Of a stretch of DNA of 64,000 nucleotides, positions 43,319 to 52,652 are shown in pieces (position 1 is the stretch's first letter; each line of letters begins with the position of its first letter). The stretch is from assembly GCF_021172145.1 (NCBI RefSeq), contig NZ_CP089095.1:248001-312000 (forward strand), read 5' to 3'. A program made the translations under genes and the position numbers. This DNA is from Flavobacterium cyclinae (lineage in GTDB: Bacteria; Bacteroidota; Bacteroidia; Flavobacteriales; Flavobacteriaceae). The notes beneath the pieces were generated by a model. The model had not been told where the DNA came from and ran no database searches. It saw nothing but the letters and a program-made list of their open reading frames with translations.

Positions 43319-43924
43319 CCAATATTGGTATAAAAACACTTGTGGTGCTGTTCCGATGATAATTCCTGCAATTAATTCGGTATACGTGTGTGCTTTCATA
43401 TATAATCTAGAGGAAGCAACTAACCCCATACAAACAATACAAAAAGCAATAAGATTTACAAAGGACAATTGGTAATAGATACTTAAACCAAAAATAAAAC
43501 ACGTTAGGGCACTAATGCCTATCATGTGTAAGCTGGCTTTAAATTTTAAAATTACACTTGCTAATACAATAACACTGCTTAAAAATCCGCCAAGGAAAAA
43601 GAAATACAATTCGGCTACAGCATCTCTAGAAATGCTGAATTTAATTAATAAGAACAACAAAAGTGCCTGAACTGTAATAGGCATTTTTCTTTCGCTTATG
43701 CTTGCTTCGGTAAAAGAAGTTACAATTCCTAACGATCGAAATAAAAAATACATCGATAACGGAAGTAATAAAGTAAGAATTGTAACCTGAATTAAGGTAA
43801 CAATAATTTGAGAATTATAAAAAAAGGAATTCGTAATTAAAAAGTAAAATAACGTACCATATAATGATACAAATATGGGATGAAAAATATAAGAGAAAAC
43901 GGGTAGTACTTTTTTTAAATCCAT
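43313..43924 (-). CDS. PAP2-like membrane protein with diverged phosphatase motifs
   Basis: The 203-residue protein has about six hydrophobic segments. The C-terminal half looks like a type 2 phosphatidic-acid phosphatase: SERKMP may stand for the KxxxxxxRP motif, ASLHMIG for PSGH, and SRLYMKAHTYTE for SRxxxxxHxxxD, with Glu in place of Asp. The third motif is well kept (Ser, Arg and His present), while the first two are weak, so activity is uncertain. It lies 5 bp after rpoN on the minus strand, last of that operon, and overlaps the end of the convergent porin-like gene by 6 bp. Confidence 0.65.
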   Translation of the reverse strand: MDLKKVLPVFSYIFHPIFVSLYGTLFYFLITNSFFYNSQIIVTLIQVTILTLLLPLSMYFLFRSLGIVTSFTEASISERKMPITVQALLLFLLIKFSISRDAVAELYFFFLGGFLSSVIVLASVILKFKASLHMIGISALTCFIFGLSIYYQLSFVNLIAFCIVCMGLVASSRLYMKAHTYTELIAGIIIGTAPQVFLYQYWL

Positions 43925-43929
43925 ATTTA

Positions 43930-45393
43930 TTAGATTTTTTTTCTTAAACGTGCTACCGGTATATCTAATTGTTCTCTATATTTTGCAATAGTTCTTCGGG
44001 CAATAGGATACCCTTTTTCTTTTAATATTTCTGCTAACTGATCATCTGGAAGTGGTTTTCTTTTATCTTCTTCAGAAATTACTTGTTGCAAAATATTTTT
44101 AATTTCAATAGTCGAAACTTCTTCTCCTTGATCGTTTGTCATGGCTTCACTAAAGAATTCTTTAATCAATTTCGTACCGTAAGGTGTGTCAACATATTTG
44201 CTGTTGGCAACACGAGAAACCGTTGAAATGTCTAATCCTACCATATCAGCAATATCTTTTAGAATCATCGGACGAAGTTTTGTTTCTTCTCCTTCTAAAA
44301 AGTATTCTTTTTGATAATGCATAATGGCATTCATCGTTACATATAAGGTTTCCTGACGCTGTTTAATGGCTTCAATAAACCATTTTGCCGAATCTAATTT
44401 TTGTTTGATGAATTGTACCGCATCTTTTTGTGAACTCGATTTTTCAGAAGTATCTTTATAACTCTGCAGCATTTCTTGATAGTCTTTAGAAACGTGTAGT
44501 TCAGGAGCATTTCTTCCGTTTAACGAAAGTTCTAATTCACCATCAATAATTCGAATGGTAAAATCGGGTACAATATGTTCAATTGTTTTTTGATTACCAT
44601 CAAAACTACCTCCTGGTTTTGGATTTAGTTTTTCAATTTCGTCTATTGCTTTGCGTAATTGTTGCTGAGAAACATCAAATTTTTGCAACAATTTATCATA
44701 ATGTTTTTTGGTAAAAGCATCAAATTGTTGTTCAATTACATTAATAGCTAATGCAATCGAATCTGAAGGTGTTTTGTGTTTTAATTGCAACAATAAACAT
44801 TCTTGTAAATCGCGCGCACCAACACCTGCTGGCTCTAATTCTTGAACCAAATGTAGTATACGTTCTACGGCAGGTTCATTTGTATATATACCTTGAGTAA
44901 AAGCTAAATCATCTACAATATCTTGAATACTTCTTCTGATGTAGCCCATATCATCAATACTTCCTACTAAAAATTCAGCAATATCGCGTTCTTCATCGGT
45001 TAAAATAAAAGTGTTTAACTGATTAATTAAATCTTGATGAAAACTTATAGGAGCTGCAAATGGCAACGTTTTGTCATCATCGTCATCGCTGTAATTGTTG
45101 GTTTGGTATTTGTAATCTGGCGTTTCGTCATTGCTTAAATATTCGTCAATGTTGATATCGCCTGTGTCGATGTGTTCACTATCGTAATCGTCGTAATCAT
45201 CAGTATCACTTCCAAAATCATCCAAATCGTAATTATCTTCCTTGCTACTTTCTTCCAAAGCAGGATTCTCAACTAATTCTTCTTGAAGACGTTGTTCAAA
45301 AGCTTGCGTAGGCAATTGAATTAACTTCATCAACTGAATTTGTTGAGGCGATAATTTTTGAGATAATTTGAATTGTAAACTGTGCTTTAACAT
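43930..45393 (-). CDS. rpoN: RNA polymerase sigma-54 factor
   Basis: Sigma-54 directs polymerase to -24/-12 promoters that need an AAA+ activator. The 487-residue protein has the Gln-rich region I (LQFKLSQKLSPQQIQLMKLIQLPTQAFEQRL), an unusually acidic Asp/Tyr-rich region II (about 57-105: DDFGSDTDDYDDYDSEHID), the core-binding domain, the helix-turn-helix (LKDIADMVGLDISTVSRVANSKYV) and the RpoN box ARRTIAKYRE near the end. It follows asnS across a 71-bp heptamer-repeat spacer. No sigma-54 activator gene is visible in the window. Confidence 0.97.
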   Translation of the reverse strand: MLKHSLQFKLSQKLSPQQIQLMKLIQLPTQAFEQRLQEELVENPALEESSKEDNYDLDDFGSDTDDYDDYDSEHIDTGDINIDEYLSNDETPDYKYQTNNYSDDDDDKTLPFAAPISFHQDLINQLNTFILTDEERDIAEFLVGSIDDMGYIRRSIQDIVDDLAFTQGIYTNEPAVERILHLVQELEPAGVGARDLQECLLLQLKHKTPSDSIALAINVIEQQFDAFTKKHYDKLLQKFDVSQQQLRKAIDEIEKLNPKPGGSFDGNQKTIEHIVPDFTIRIIDGELELSLNGRNAPELHVSKDYQEMLQSYKDTSEKSSSQKDAVQFIKQKLDSAKWFIEAIKQRQETLYVTMNAIMHYQKEYFLEGEETKLRPMILKDIADMVGLDISTVSRVANSKYVDTPYGTKLIKEFFSEAMTNDQGEEVSTIEIKNILQQVISEEDKRKPLPDDQLAEILKEKGYPIARRTIAKYREQLDIPVARLRKKI

Positions 45394-45397
45394 AATG

Positions 45398-45467
45398 GTT
45401 TATTGTTTGTGGTTTATTGTTTTTAGTTATTAACCAACAACTATTAACAATGAACTATAAACTCTTA
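45398..45467 (-). repeat. Heptamer-phased spacer filling the asnS-rpoN gap
   Basis: Ten consecutive 7-nt units in one phase run from just before the rpoN start to the asnS stop codon. On the plus strand they include GTTTATT (45398), GTTTGTG, GTTTATT (45412), GTTTTTA, then ACTATTA, ACAATGA, ACTATAA and ACTCTTA. The last unit ends with the asnS stop codon complement. No stem-loop is present. Confidence 0.75.
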
Positions 45468-46913
45468 AAATTCTGCGTTTTGAGGTGTTCTTGGGAACGG
45501 AATTACGTCTCTAATATTACTCATTCCGGTTACAAACAATACTAATCTTTCAAAACCTAATCCGAATCCTGAGTGAACCGCTGTTCCAAATCTTCTTGTG
45601 TCTAAATACCACCAAAGTTCTTCTTCATCGATTCCTAAGGCTTTCATTTTTTCAACTAATACATCATAACGCTCTTCTCTTTGCGAACCTCCAACGATTT
45701 CTCCAATTCCAGGAAATAAGATATCCATTGCTCTTACGGTTTCTTTTCCTGGTTCTGTGTTATCATTTAAACGCATGTAAAACGCTTTAATTTTTGCTGG
45801 ATAATCAAATAAAATTACCGGACATTTAAAGTGTTTTTCTACTAAGAAACGTTCGTGCTCACTTTGTAAATCAGCACCCCATTCGTTTATGATGTATTGG
45901 AATTTTTTCTTTTTATTTGGTGTTGAATCTTTTAAAATATCAATAGCCTCAGTATACGAAACACGTTTGAAATTGTTATCAAGAACAAAGCTTAATTTTT
46001 CTAACAATGCCATTTCGCTTCGTTCCGCTTGTGGTTTAGATTTTTCTTCTTCTAATAATCTGTTTTCTAAGAATTTTAAATCATCCGCACATTTATCTAC
46101 CGTGTATTTAATTACGTATTTGATGAAATCTTCAGCTAAATCCATATTGTCAGCCAAATCATTAAACGCTACTTCTGGTTCAATCATCCAAAACTCCGCT
46201 AAGTGACGTGAAGTGTTTGAATTTTCGGCACGGAATGTAGGTCCAAATGTATATACTTTTCCTAATGCCATAGCATACGTTTCTGCTTCTAATTGACCCG
46301 AAACGGTTAAGTTGGTTTGTTTTCCAAAGAAATCTTCTTTGTAATTGATACTGCCGTCTTCATTTCTTGGTGCAGATCCATCAATTGGTAATGAAGTAAC
46401 TTGGAACATTTCTCCAGCACCTTCTGCATCAGAACCTGTGATGATAGGGGTATTTACGTAGAAAAATCCTTTTTCTTGAAAATATTGATGTACAGCAAAA
46501 GCTAACGTTGAACGCACACGCATGATAGCACCAAAAGCATTGGTTCTTACACGTAAATGGGCGTTTTCACGTAAAAATTCTAATGAGTGTTTTTTAGGTT
46601 GCATTGGGAATTTTTCTGCATCACTATCTCCTAAAATTTCTAACTTCGTAACTTGAATTTCTACTTTTTGTCCAGCACCACGACTTTCTGCTAAAGTTCC
46701 TGTTACACAAACAGCAGCACCAGTTGTAATTCTTTTTAAGGTTTCATCAGGAGTGTTTTCAAAATCAACTACACACTGAATATTATGAATGGTTGAACCG
46801 TCGTTCAACGCAATAAATTGATTGTTTCTAAATGTTCTAACCCAACCTTTTGCTGTTACTTCATGTAATGTATTCGTGCTGTTTAAAAGGTCTATAACTT
46901 TTGAGTGTTTCAT
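45465..46913 (-). CDS. asnS: Asparagine--tRNA ligase
   Basis: This class IIb synthetase charges tRNA-Asn. The 482-residue protein has an N-terminal OB-fold ([20 protein letters not shown], about 19-105), then the catalytic core with motif 1 around [19 protein letters not shown], motif 2 [21 protein letters not shown], and motif 3 [17 protein letters not shown]. The [10 protein letters not shown] segment distinguishes AsnRS from AspRS (compare QPEFTQID in the window's aspS). Length is normal. It starts 27 bp after the MMPL exporter stop, and rpoN follows across a repeat-filled spacer. Confidence 0.97.
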   Translation of the reverse strand: MKHSKVIDLLNSTNTLHEVTAKGWVRTFRNNQFIALNDGSTIHNIQCVVDFENTPDETLKRITTGAAVCVTGTLAESRGAGQKVEIQVTKLEILGDSDAEKFPMQPKKHSLEFLRENAHLRVRTNAFGAIMRVRSTLAFAVHQYFQEKGFFYVNTPIITGSDAEGAGEMFQVTSLPIDGSAPRNEDGSINYKEDFFGKQTNLTVSGQLEAETYAMALGKVYTFGPTFRAENSNTSRHLAEFWMIEPEVAFNDLADNMDLAEDFIKYVIKYTVDKCADDLKFLENRLLEEEKSKPQAERSEMALLEKLSFVLDNNFKRVSYTEAIDILKDSTPNKKKKFQYIINEWGADLQSEHERFLVEKHFKCPVILFDYPAKIKAFYMRLNDNTEPGKETVRAMDILFPGIGEIVGGSQREERYDVLVEKMKALGIDEEELWWYLDTRRFGTAVHSGFGLGFERLVLFVTGMSNIRDVIPFPRTPQNAEF

Positions 46914-46940
46914 TTGATGTTAATTTAAAGTACAAATATA

Positions 46941-49352
46941 CTATTTCTCGTTTGAATTTTCTTCTTCAATATCTTCTGCTAAAATATCTAGTGTTGGTTC
47001 TAAGAATTCTTCTTGATTAGCAATAGTTTTATCTAAAGATAATAATAATGCAGGAAGTAATATTAAATTAGATAACATAGCAAAAAGTAAGGTTGTAGCT
47101 ACTAAACCACCTAATGCGACAGTTCCGCCAAAATCAGAAAGCGTAAATACAGAGAACCCAAAAAACAATACAACAGAGGTGTAAAACATACTTATACCCG
47201 CTTCTTTTAAAGTGGCATAAACAGAGCGTTTTATTTTCCAATCGTACGCTTTTAATTCTTGTCGATATTTGGCTAAAAAGTGAATGGTATCATCTACCGA
47301 AATTCCGAATGCAATACTAAATACCAATATAGTTGAGGGTTTAATTGGAATTCCTAAAAATCCCATTAATCCAGCTGTCATAATCAATGGCAAAATATTA
47401 GGTAATAAAGAAACAATTATCATTTTTACAGAACGGAACATGTATGCCATTAATAATGAAATTAGAACAATAGCAAAAAGCAATGATTGAACTAAATTAT
47501 CAATTAAATAATGGGTTCCTTTTTCAAATACATACGCTTTACCTGTTAGCGAAACCGTATAACGTTCATTTGGAAAAATATGATTGATTTTATCTTGTAA
47601 ACGTTCTTCTATTTTCTTCATTTTATCGGTTCCTATGTCACGCATGAATGTTGTAATTCGGGCATATTGACCTGTACTATCAACATAGCTTTTTAGCATG
47701 TTTTCATTCCCCTTTTGAGTGGAATTTTTAATGTAGGATAAAATAAATGCTTCTTCTTGTTTTGTAGGTAATTCGTAAAATTCTGGATTTCCGTTATAAT
47801 AAGCTTGTTTAGCGTATTTTACTAAATTAACGAGAGAAACGGGTTTTGATAATTCAGGAATTTCTTCAATGGTTTCTTGAAGTTCTTCGATTCGTTTTAA
47901 CGTTACTGATTTTAAAGCTCCTTTTGGTTTTTTTGTGTCAATGACAATTTCTAGAGGCATTACACCATCAAATTCTTTTTCGTAAAATAAAATATCTTTG
48001 AAGAAAGGTGCTTTTTTAGGCATATCTTCAATAATACTTCCCGAAATTTTAATTTGGTAAATCCCAATAATTCCCATTACTAAAATTACAATTGCTACTG
48101 AAAAAACAGCAATTCTATGGTGTCTTATTGTGTTTTCAATCCAATGAATAAATTTAGCCATATAATTTTTACCCAAATGCGCTAAGTGTTTTTCTTTTGG
48201 CATTGGCATATAACTATAAACAATAGGAATAATAATCAAACACAGAATAAATAGGAAAACAATATTAAGCGATGCAACAACTCCAAACTCTTTTAATAAT
48301 TTACTATCGGTAAAAATAAAAGTTCCAAAACCTGCTGCTGTAGTTAAGTTCGTTAATAGAGTTGCATTTCCTACTTTTGAAATTACTCGTTGTAAAGATT
48401 TAGCTTTATTTCCGTGGTTTTTAATTTCTTGTTGGTATTTGTTAATCAAGAAAATACAATTAGGGATTCCGATTACAATAATTAATGGTGGAATAATGGC
48501 TGTTAAAACGGTGATTTCATAATGTAGCAAACCAAGTGTTCCAAATGACCACATTACCCCAATAATTACAACAAACATGGAAATCATAGTGGCTCTAAAA
48601 CTTCTAAAGAAAAAGAAAAATAATAACGAAGTAATTCCAAGTGCTGCCCCAACAAACAATCCAATTTCACTAATAATACTATTTGCGTTTAGAGTTCTTA
48701 TATAAGGCATTCCTGAAACACGAAGATCTAATCCTGTTTCTTCTTCAAAGGCTGAAATTCTTTCTTGATTTAGATGTTTTTCAATGAATTTTTTTCTGGC
48801 GGGAGTGTTTACAATTTTTTTATCCATGTAAATTGCAAAACGTACAGCGCCACTTTCCTTGTTAAACAGCATACCTTCATAAAAAGGTAAATCATTGAAA
48901 AATTCTTTTTCCTTTTCTTTTAAATAATTGTTTGATATGCTATCGTTATTGATAAAAGGAACTAATTTAAATTTTTGATTAAGAGTGTCTTTATGTAAAA
49001 TTTTTAAATCTTCTATAGACAATGAAAGTTCAACTGATTTGTCTTTTTTAATTTCACCAATAAATTTTTCCCAAGCTTTGATGTTTTTTTCATTAAAAAA
49101 ATCCTTGTCGTTAAATCCTAAAACAATTAGATTTCCTTCTTCACCAAATTTTTCTAAAAAGGAATTGTATTGTAGGTTTACCTCATGATCATCAGGTAAT
49201 AAATTAGCTTCAGTAAAGGTAAAACGCATGTTTTTCCACTGAAATCCCATAAAAATTGTAAATAGTAATACAAGAACTAATAAAAAAACGCGGTTTCTTA
49301 AAATTCTACTAGCAATATAATCCCAAAAACTGGTACTTAACCACTTTAACAT
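46941..49352 (-). CDS. MMPL/RND-superfamily exporter
   Basis: The 803-residue protein is an RND-superfamily transporter of the MMPL/hopanoid-exporter type. Each half has one helix, a periplasmic loop of about 150-200 residues and a five-helix bundle: first near 20-38, then about 228-400; the second near 415-432, then about 625-770. The signatures GIPNCIFLINKYQQE and FGISVDDTIHFLAKYRQE carry the charged residues of the proton relay. There is no adaptor or outer-membrane channel gene nearby, unlike the pump at 22.8-29.4 kb, so it may move lipids or hydrophobic molecules. Its promoter box is at 49371-49378, and asnS follows. Confidence 0.9.
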   Translation of the reverse strand: MLKWLSTSFWDYIASRILRNRVFLLVLVLLFTIFMGFQWKNMRFTFTEANLLPDDHEVNLQYNSFLEKFGEEGNLIVLGFNDKDFFNEKNIKAWEKFIGEIKKDKSVELSLSIEDLKILHKDTLNQKFKLVPFINNDSISNNYLKEKEKEFFNDLPFYEGMLFNKESGAVRFAIYMDKKIVNTPARKKFIEKHLNQERISAFEEETGLDLRVSGMPYIRTLNANSIISEIGLFVGAALGITSLLFFFFFRSFRATMISMFVVIIGVMWSFGTLGLLHYEITVLTAIIPPLIIVIGIPNCIFLINKYQQEIKNHGNKAKSLQRVISKVGNATLLTNLTTAAGFGTFIFTDSKLLKEFGVVASLNIVFLFILCLIIIPIVYSYMPMPKEKHLAHLGKNYMAKFIHWIENTIRHHRIAVFSVAIVILVMGIIGIYQIKISGSIIEDMPKKAPFFKDILFYEKEFDGVMPLEIVIDTKKPKGALKSVTLKRIEELQETIEEIPELSKPVSLVNLVKYAKQAYYNGNPEFYELPTKQEEAFILSYIKNSTQKGNENMLKSYVDSTGQYARITTFMRDIGTDKMKKIEERLQDKINHIFPNERYTVSLTGKAYVFEKGTHYLIDNLVQSLLFAIVLISLLMAYMFRSVKMIIVSLLPNILPLIMTAGLMGFLGIPIKPSTILVFSIAFGISVDDTIHFLAKYRQELKAYDWKIKRSVYATLKEAGISMFYTSVVLFFGFSVFTLSDFGGTVALGGLVATTLLFAMLSNLILLPALLLSLDKTIANQEEFLEPTLDILAEDIEEENSNEK

Positions 49353-49370
49353 CTCTCAAAAATTAGGGTG

Positions 49371-49378
49371 CAAAGGTA
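49371..49378 (-). promoter_or_regulatory. Promoter -7 box for the MMPL-asnS-rpoN unit
   Basis: TACCTTTG on the minus strand, followed by CACC, is a perfect TAnnTTTG box 19 bp before the MMPL exporter start. Confidence 0.6.
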
Positions 49379-49427
49379 AGGATAATTGCTTGAAATATTG
49401 GTGTTGAGCGTAATTTTTAAGTTAAAT

Positions 49428-51911
49428 TTAGAATCCTAAATCTAAATAATAAGATACTTTGATGGCAATGTTGTCATCAAAATTTGATAATTGATTGGGT
49501 CCATATCTATAAAAAGCAACCAAACCAAAACCTTTAAATATTTTATTACATTCCACTCCGCTTTCAAAGAAACCATCTTGAAGCGTTTTGTATGCAATTC
49601 CTAAATGTTGGTTATTTTTATTATTTGTTCCAACTGCCATACGGGTTACAATTGTGAATTCAGGGTTTATTTTGTAGCCTAAGCGAATTTTATTAAATGT
49701 ATGTTTTAATTGTAATGAAGCATATTTATCAGAGAAAAATTCATTGAAATACATCGTTTCAAAACTATTTTTTCCTGCAAAAGTAATGCGTTGAAGAATA
49801 GCATCTCTATTTAAATTATTAGGAACAATACTGTATAAATGGGTTATTGGAACATCTCCTAAAGCAATACCTGTTTGTAATAATATCGAACTTTTTTGAC
49901 CAGATAAATATGGAATTTCGTAAAACGTTTTAAAATCTATTTTCGTAAAAGTAAACTCGTTATCTAAAAAATTTGGTAAAGCTTGTGTAACTTGAAGAGA
50001 AAATTTTGGATGGCGTTTTTCATATTCAATTTTACCAATAGGAGTTTGCATATAATTACTAAAAGGATTCCATTGAAATGCTAATTGAGCAGTTGTAATG
50101 GTATAATTTGTATAGGCTTGATCATCGTTGATAAACGTATAATCAAACAAGGGTTGGATCTGATTGTGTGAAAAGCCTAAATAGCTAATTGTTTTAGGTA
50201 ATATTTTGCTTTCAACAGCTATGGAACTCAATTTATTGTTATAGAAAGTTGAAATATTGATAGGTCTAGGGTCGTATATTCTAAATCTTCTAACATCAGT
50301 TACAAAATTAGTTTGAGCAATTTCATAAATATCTTCTGAATAAGAAGCGCTAACCCAAGTTTCAGAATTTTTATCGGCTAAATAGGAAGGTGTAATGCCA
50401 AATTTAAACTCTTCATCTTTTAATCCATAGGCGCCATAAATAGCAATTTTGTATGATTCTGATAATTTAGAGTTGGTAATTGTACCTAAACCAAGGCGAA
50501 ATCCTTCAAAATTATTATATTTTACAATGCTTCTTAAATCAATATCAAAGAATGAAACCGGAAAATAACCATTAAATATTTTTCTTCCTAAAAAGACTTT
50601 GTGTTCAATATTTTCTGAGATTGACAAGCTGTCAATTGAAGTGTATGTGCGAAGTTTTCTTTTGTCGAGTGAATCTTTAACAAAACTATTCCAATATTCA
50701 TTTTCTTTATTCAAGCTGTTTTCTGGAACTTCTATTTTTACTCTAGGTTTAGAAATAGTTACATTTTTATTGATTTCAATATCAAAAGGTGTAGACTCGA
50801 TGATTACATAGGCTTGATCGGTTGCATTTTTGCTTTCTAATTCTTCTAAATCAGAGCTAAATTTTATGGTTCCACCTAATATTTTTATGGTTTCATGATT
50901 GTTTCCTTTTGAAACGCGAAATATTCGATTTTTTGGAAACCAAACATCAAATTCTTTTTTGTAATCAAATGTATAGGTGGCATTAATATTTACAACTCCA
51001 TAAATTCTAAAATAGGCTTTTGATATTGCAAAATTAATGGCATCGATGTAAAGAAGTCCTCTTAATCTGTTGGTATTAAGTTTTTTAGGCTCAAAGTAAA
51101 TTCGATAAGCGCTTCTTCCGTCAATTTGAACGGTATCTATTAATTTGTAGTTATAAAGTCTTCTACCAAAGTTAGAAATAGGATTTTGTACCGGAATTTC
51201 CAAAATTTCAAACGGATTTTCATAAACTGAATAAGAGATAAGTTTTAAACCTAAATATTCATAAATAGGCTTTTCAAAACCAGCCATTCGGGTAGCTAAA
51301 ATGGTTTCTTTACTTTGATATTGATTGTGCTGAATTAGATTTACTTTTTCAGTTTGATACAAATGTTGTTTTTCCGAAAACTTTTTAAATTTATAATTCG
51401 TAGAATCTAATTTTATTAAAGGTTTTCTCAGTAATCGTTTTTTGTATATTGTATCAATTTTTGATGAAATACTATCAGGATTAGCTGTTATTTGAACATA
51501 TTCATAGTTTTTATATTGAAAACTTGATAAGCCTTTTTCGGGATCATTTGATTTTCGATTTTCAATAACTTTTTTGATGATATTATTTACCTCATTATCG
51601 GTGAAGATTTCAGCTTTTCTTTCGTTTAAATTATTGATTAGTTTGATGGTAATATGAGTAACTTTAGCTTCTGGATAGATAATTTTTTCATAATACCCTT
51701 TAAAATTTACTTTTATAGGAAGTTTATAATCTTTTACTTCGATAGAGAATTTTCCTTCCCAATCGGCGTTAAATTTTGAGTTGTTATATGAAATAGAAGC
51801 AAAAGCAATGGGAACTTTTGAATCAAAGTCGATAATTTGTCCTTTGATTTTAGTTTGTGCAACTAAACTATTGGTAATTATAAAGCTCAAAAAAAGCCAA
51901 AAATATTTCAT
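49428..51911 (-). CDS. DUF5686 family outer-membrane protein with carboxypeptidase-like N-terminal domain
   Basis: The 827-residue protein has a signal peptide (about 1-18, ending LVAQ), a carboxypeptidase-regulatory-like (CarboxypepD_reg_2) domain at about 20-95 (IKGQIIDFDSKVPIAFASISYNNSK), and the long Bacteroidota DUF5686 region, beta-rich and ending in a barrel with terminal YYLDLGF. The C-terminal Phe and the aromatic strands mark an outer-membrane barrel. The family has no firm function. It is upstream of the MMPL gene on the same strand, but 75 bp and a promoter box separate them, so it is probably its own unit. Confidence 0.85.
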   Translation of the reverse strand: MKYFWLFLSFIITNSLVAQTKIKGQIIDFDSKVPIAFASISYNNSKFNADWEGKFSIEVKDYKLPIKVNFKGYYEKIIYPEAKVTHITIKLINNLNERKAEIFTDNEVNNIIKKVIENRKSNDPEKGLSSFQYKNYEYVQITANPDSISSKIDTIYKKRLLRKPLIKLDSTNYKFKKFSEKQHLYQTEKVNLIQHNQYQSKETILATRMAGFEKPIYEYLGLKLISYSVYENPFEILEIPVQNPISNFGRRLYNYKLIDTVQIDGRSAYRIYFEPKKLNTNRLRGLLYIDAINFAISKAYFRIYGVVNINATYTFDYKKEFDVWFPKNRIFRVSKGNNHETIKILGGTIKFSSDLEELESKNATDQAYVIIESTPFDIEINKNVTISKPRVKIEVPENSLNKENEYWNSFVKDSLDKRKLRTYTSIDSLSISENIEHKVFLGRKIFNGYFPVSFFDIDLRSIVKYNNFEGFRLGLGTITNSKLSESYKIAIYGAYGLKDEEFKFGITPSYLADKNSETWVSASYSEDIYEIAQTNFVTDVRRFRIYDPRPINISTFYNNKLSSIAVESKILPKTISYLGFSHNQIQPLFDYTFINDDQAYTNYTITTAQLAFQWNPFSNYMQTPIGKIEYEKRHPKFSLQVTQALPNFLDNEFTFTKIDFKTFYEIPYLSGQKSSILLQTGIALGDVPITHLYSIVPNNLNRDAILQRITFAGKNSFETMYFNEFFSDKYASLQLKHTFNKIRLGYKINPEFTIVTRMAVGTNNKNNQHLGIAYKTLQDGFFESGVECNKIFKGFGLVAFYRYGPNQLSNFDDNIAIKVSYYLDLGF

Positions 51912-51930
51912 TGAAGAGGTAGATTTTGTA

Positions 51931-51938
51931 CAAATATA
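51931..51938 (-). promoter_or_regulatory. Promoter -7 box for the DUF5686 gene
   Basis: TATATTTG on the minus strand is a perfect TAnnTTTG box 20 bp before the start at 51911. Confidence 0.6.
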
Positions 51939-51970
51939 TTGTTTTTTAGTTCAATATTTTCATAAAATAA

Positions 51971-51998
51971 AAAACTCCCAATTTACATTGAGAGTTTT
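51971..51998 (-). terminator. Terminator after pyrH-frr
   Basis: AAAACTC and GAGTTTT arms, with an inner CAAT/ATTG stem and one C-A mismatch, loop TTAC. On the minus strand T-rich sequence follows. It lies 47 bp beyond the frr stop. Confidence 0.75.
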
Positions 51999-52044
51999 GA
52001 TTTGATTTATTTTTAATGTTTCTTAAAGATGCTATTTAGTAAAA

Positions 52045-52608
52045 TTAAACTTTCATAATTTCAGCTTCTTTAACAGCTAAAAGTTCATCAATTTTTTTAA
52101 TAAAAGTGTCAGTTAATTTTTGAACATCTTCTTCTGCTTTTTTACAAATATCTTCAGCAGTTCCGTCTTTTTCTTCTTTTTTGATATCGGTATTAGCATC
52201 TTTTCTGTGATTTCTAATACCAATTTTTGCTTCCTCAGCTTCGTGTTTCGCTTGTTTTACTAAATCACGTCTTCTTTCTTCTGTTAAAGCAGGGATATTA
52301 ATGATGATGTTTTCACCATTGTTCATTGGGTTTAACCCTAAATTAGCAATCATAATTGCTTTTTCTATTGGGCCCAACATGTTTTTTTCCCAAGGCGTTA
52401 CTGTTAATGTTCTGGCATCTGGAGCATTAATGTTAGCTACTTGCGAAATAGGTGTTTGCGAACCATAATAATCTACAAAAACACCACCTAACATTTGAGG
52501 TGAAGCTTTTCCAGCTCTAATATTTAAGAATTCTTTTTCTAAATGGGCAATTGAACCACTCATGGCTTCTTTTGCACTGTCTAAAATAAAGTTAATCTCT
52601 TCTGTCAT
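52045..52608 (-). CDS. frr: Ribosome recycling factor
   Basis: RRF splits post-termination ribosomes together with EF-G. The 187-residue protein shows the family blocks HLEKEFLNIRAGKASPQML, DARTLTVTPWEKNMLGPIEKAI, LTEERRRDLVKQAKHEAEEAKI and the C-terminal helix AEEDVQKLTDTFIKKIDELL. Length is normal. It is 44 bp downstream of pyrH, the usual bacterial pairing, across a heptamer-repeat spacer. A terminator follows. Confidence 0.98.
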   Translation of the reverse strand: MTEEINFILDSAKEAMSGSIAHLEKEFLNIRAGKASPQMLGGVFVDYYGSQTPISQVANINAPDARTLTVTPWEKNMLGPIEKAIMIANLGLNPMNNGENIIINIPALTEERRRDLVKQAKHEAEEAKIGIRNHRKDANTDIKKEEKDGTAEDICKKAEEDVQKLTDTFIKKIDELLAVKEAEIMKV

Positions 52609-52650
52609 ATCTTTAAATTTTTACTTCGTACTTCTAATTTTGTACTTTGT
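52609..52650 (-). repeat. Heptamer-phased spacer filling the pyrH-frr gap
   Basis: Six consecutive 7-nt units in one phase lie between the frr start codon and the pyrH stop. On the plus strand they include ACTTCGT (52623), ACTTCTA (52630), ATTTTGT (52637) and ACTTTGT (52644). The block begins at the base next to the frr ATG and ends 2 bp from the pyrH stop. Confidence 0.7.
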
Positions 52651-52652
52651 AT

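Noticed and set aside
45398..45467. CRISPR-like array in the heptamer block
   Set aside because: Units are 7 nt and contiguous, with no spacer of 30-40 nt and no cas genes anywhere in the window.
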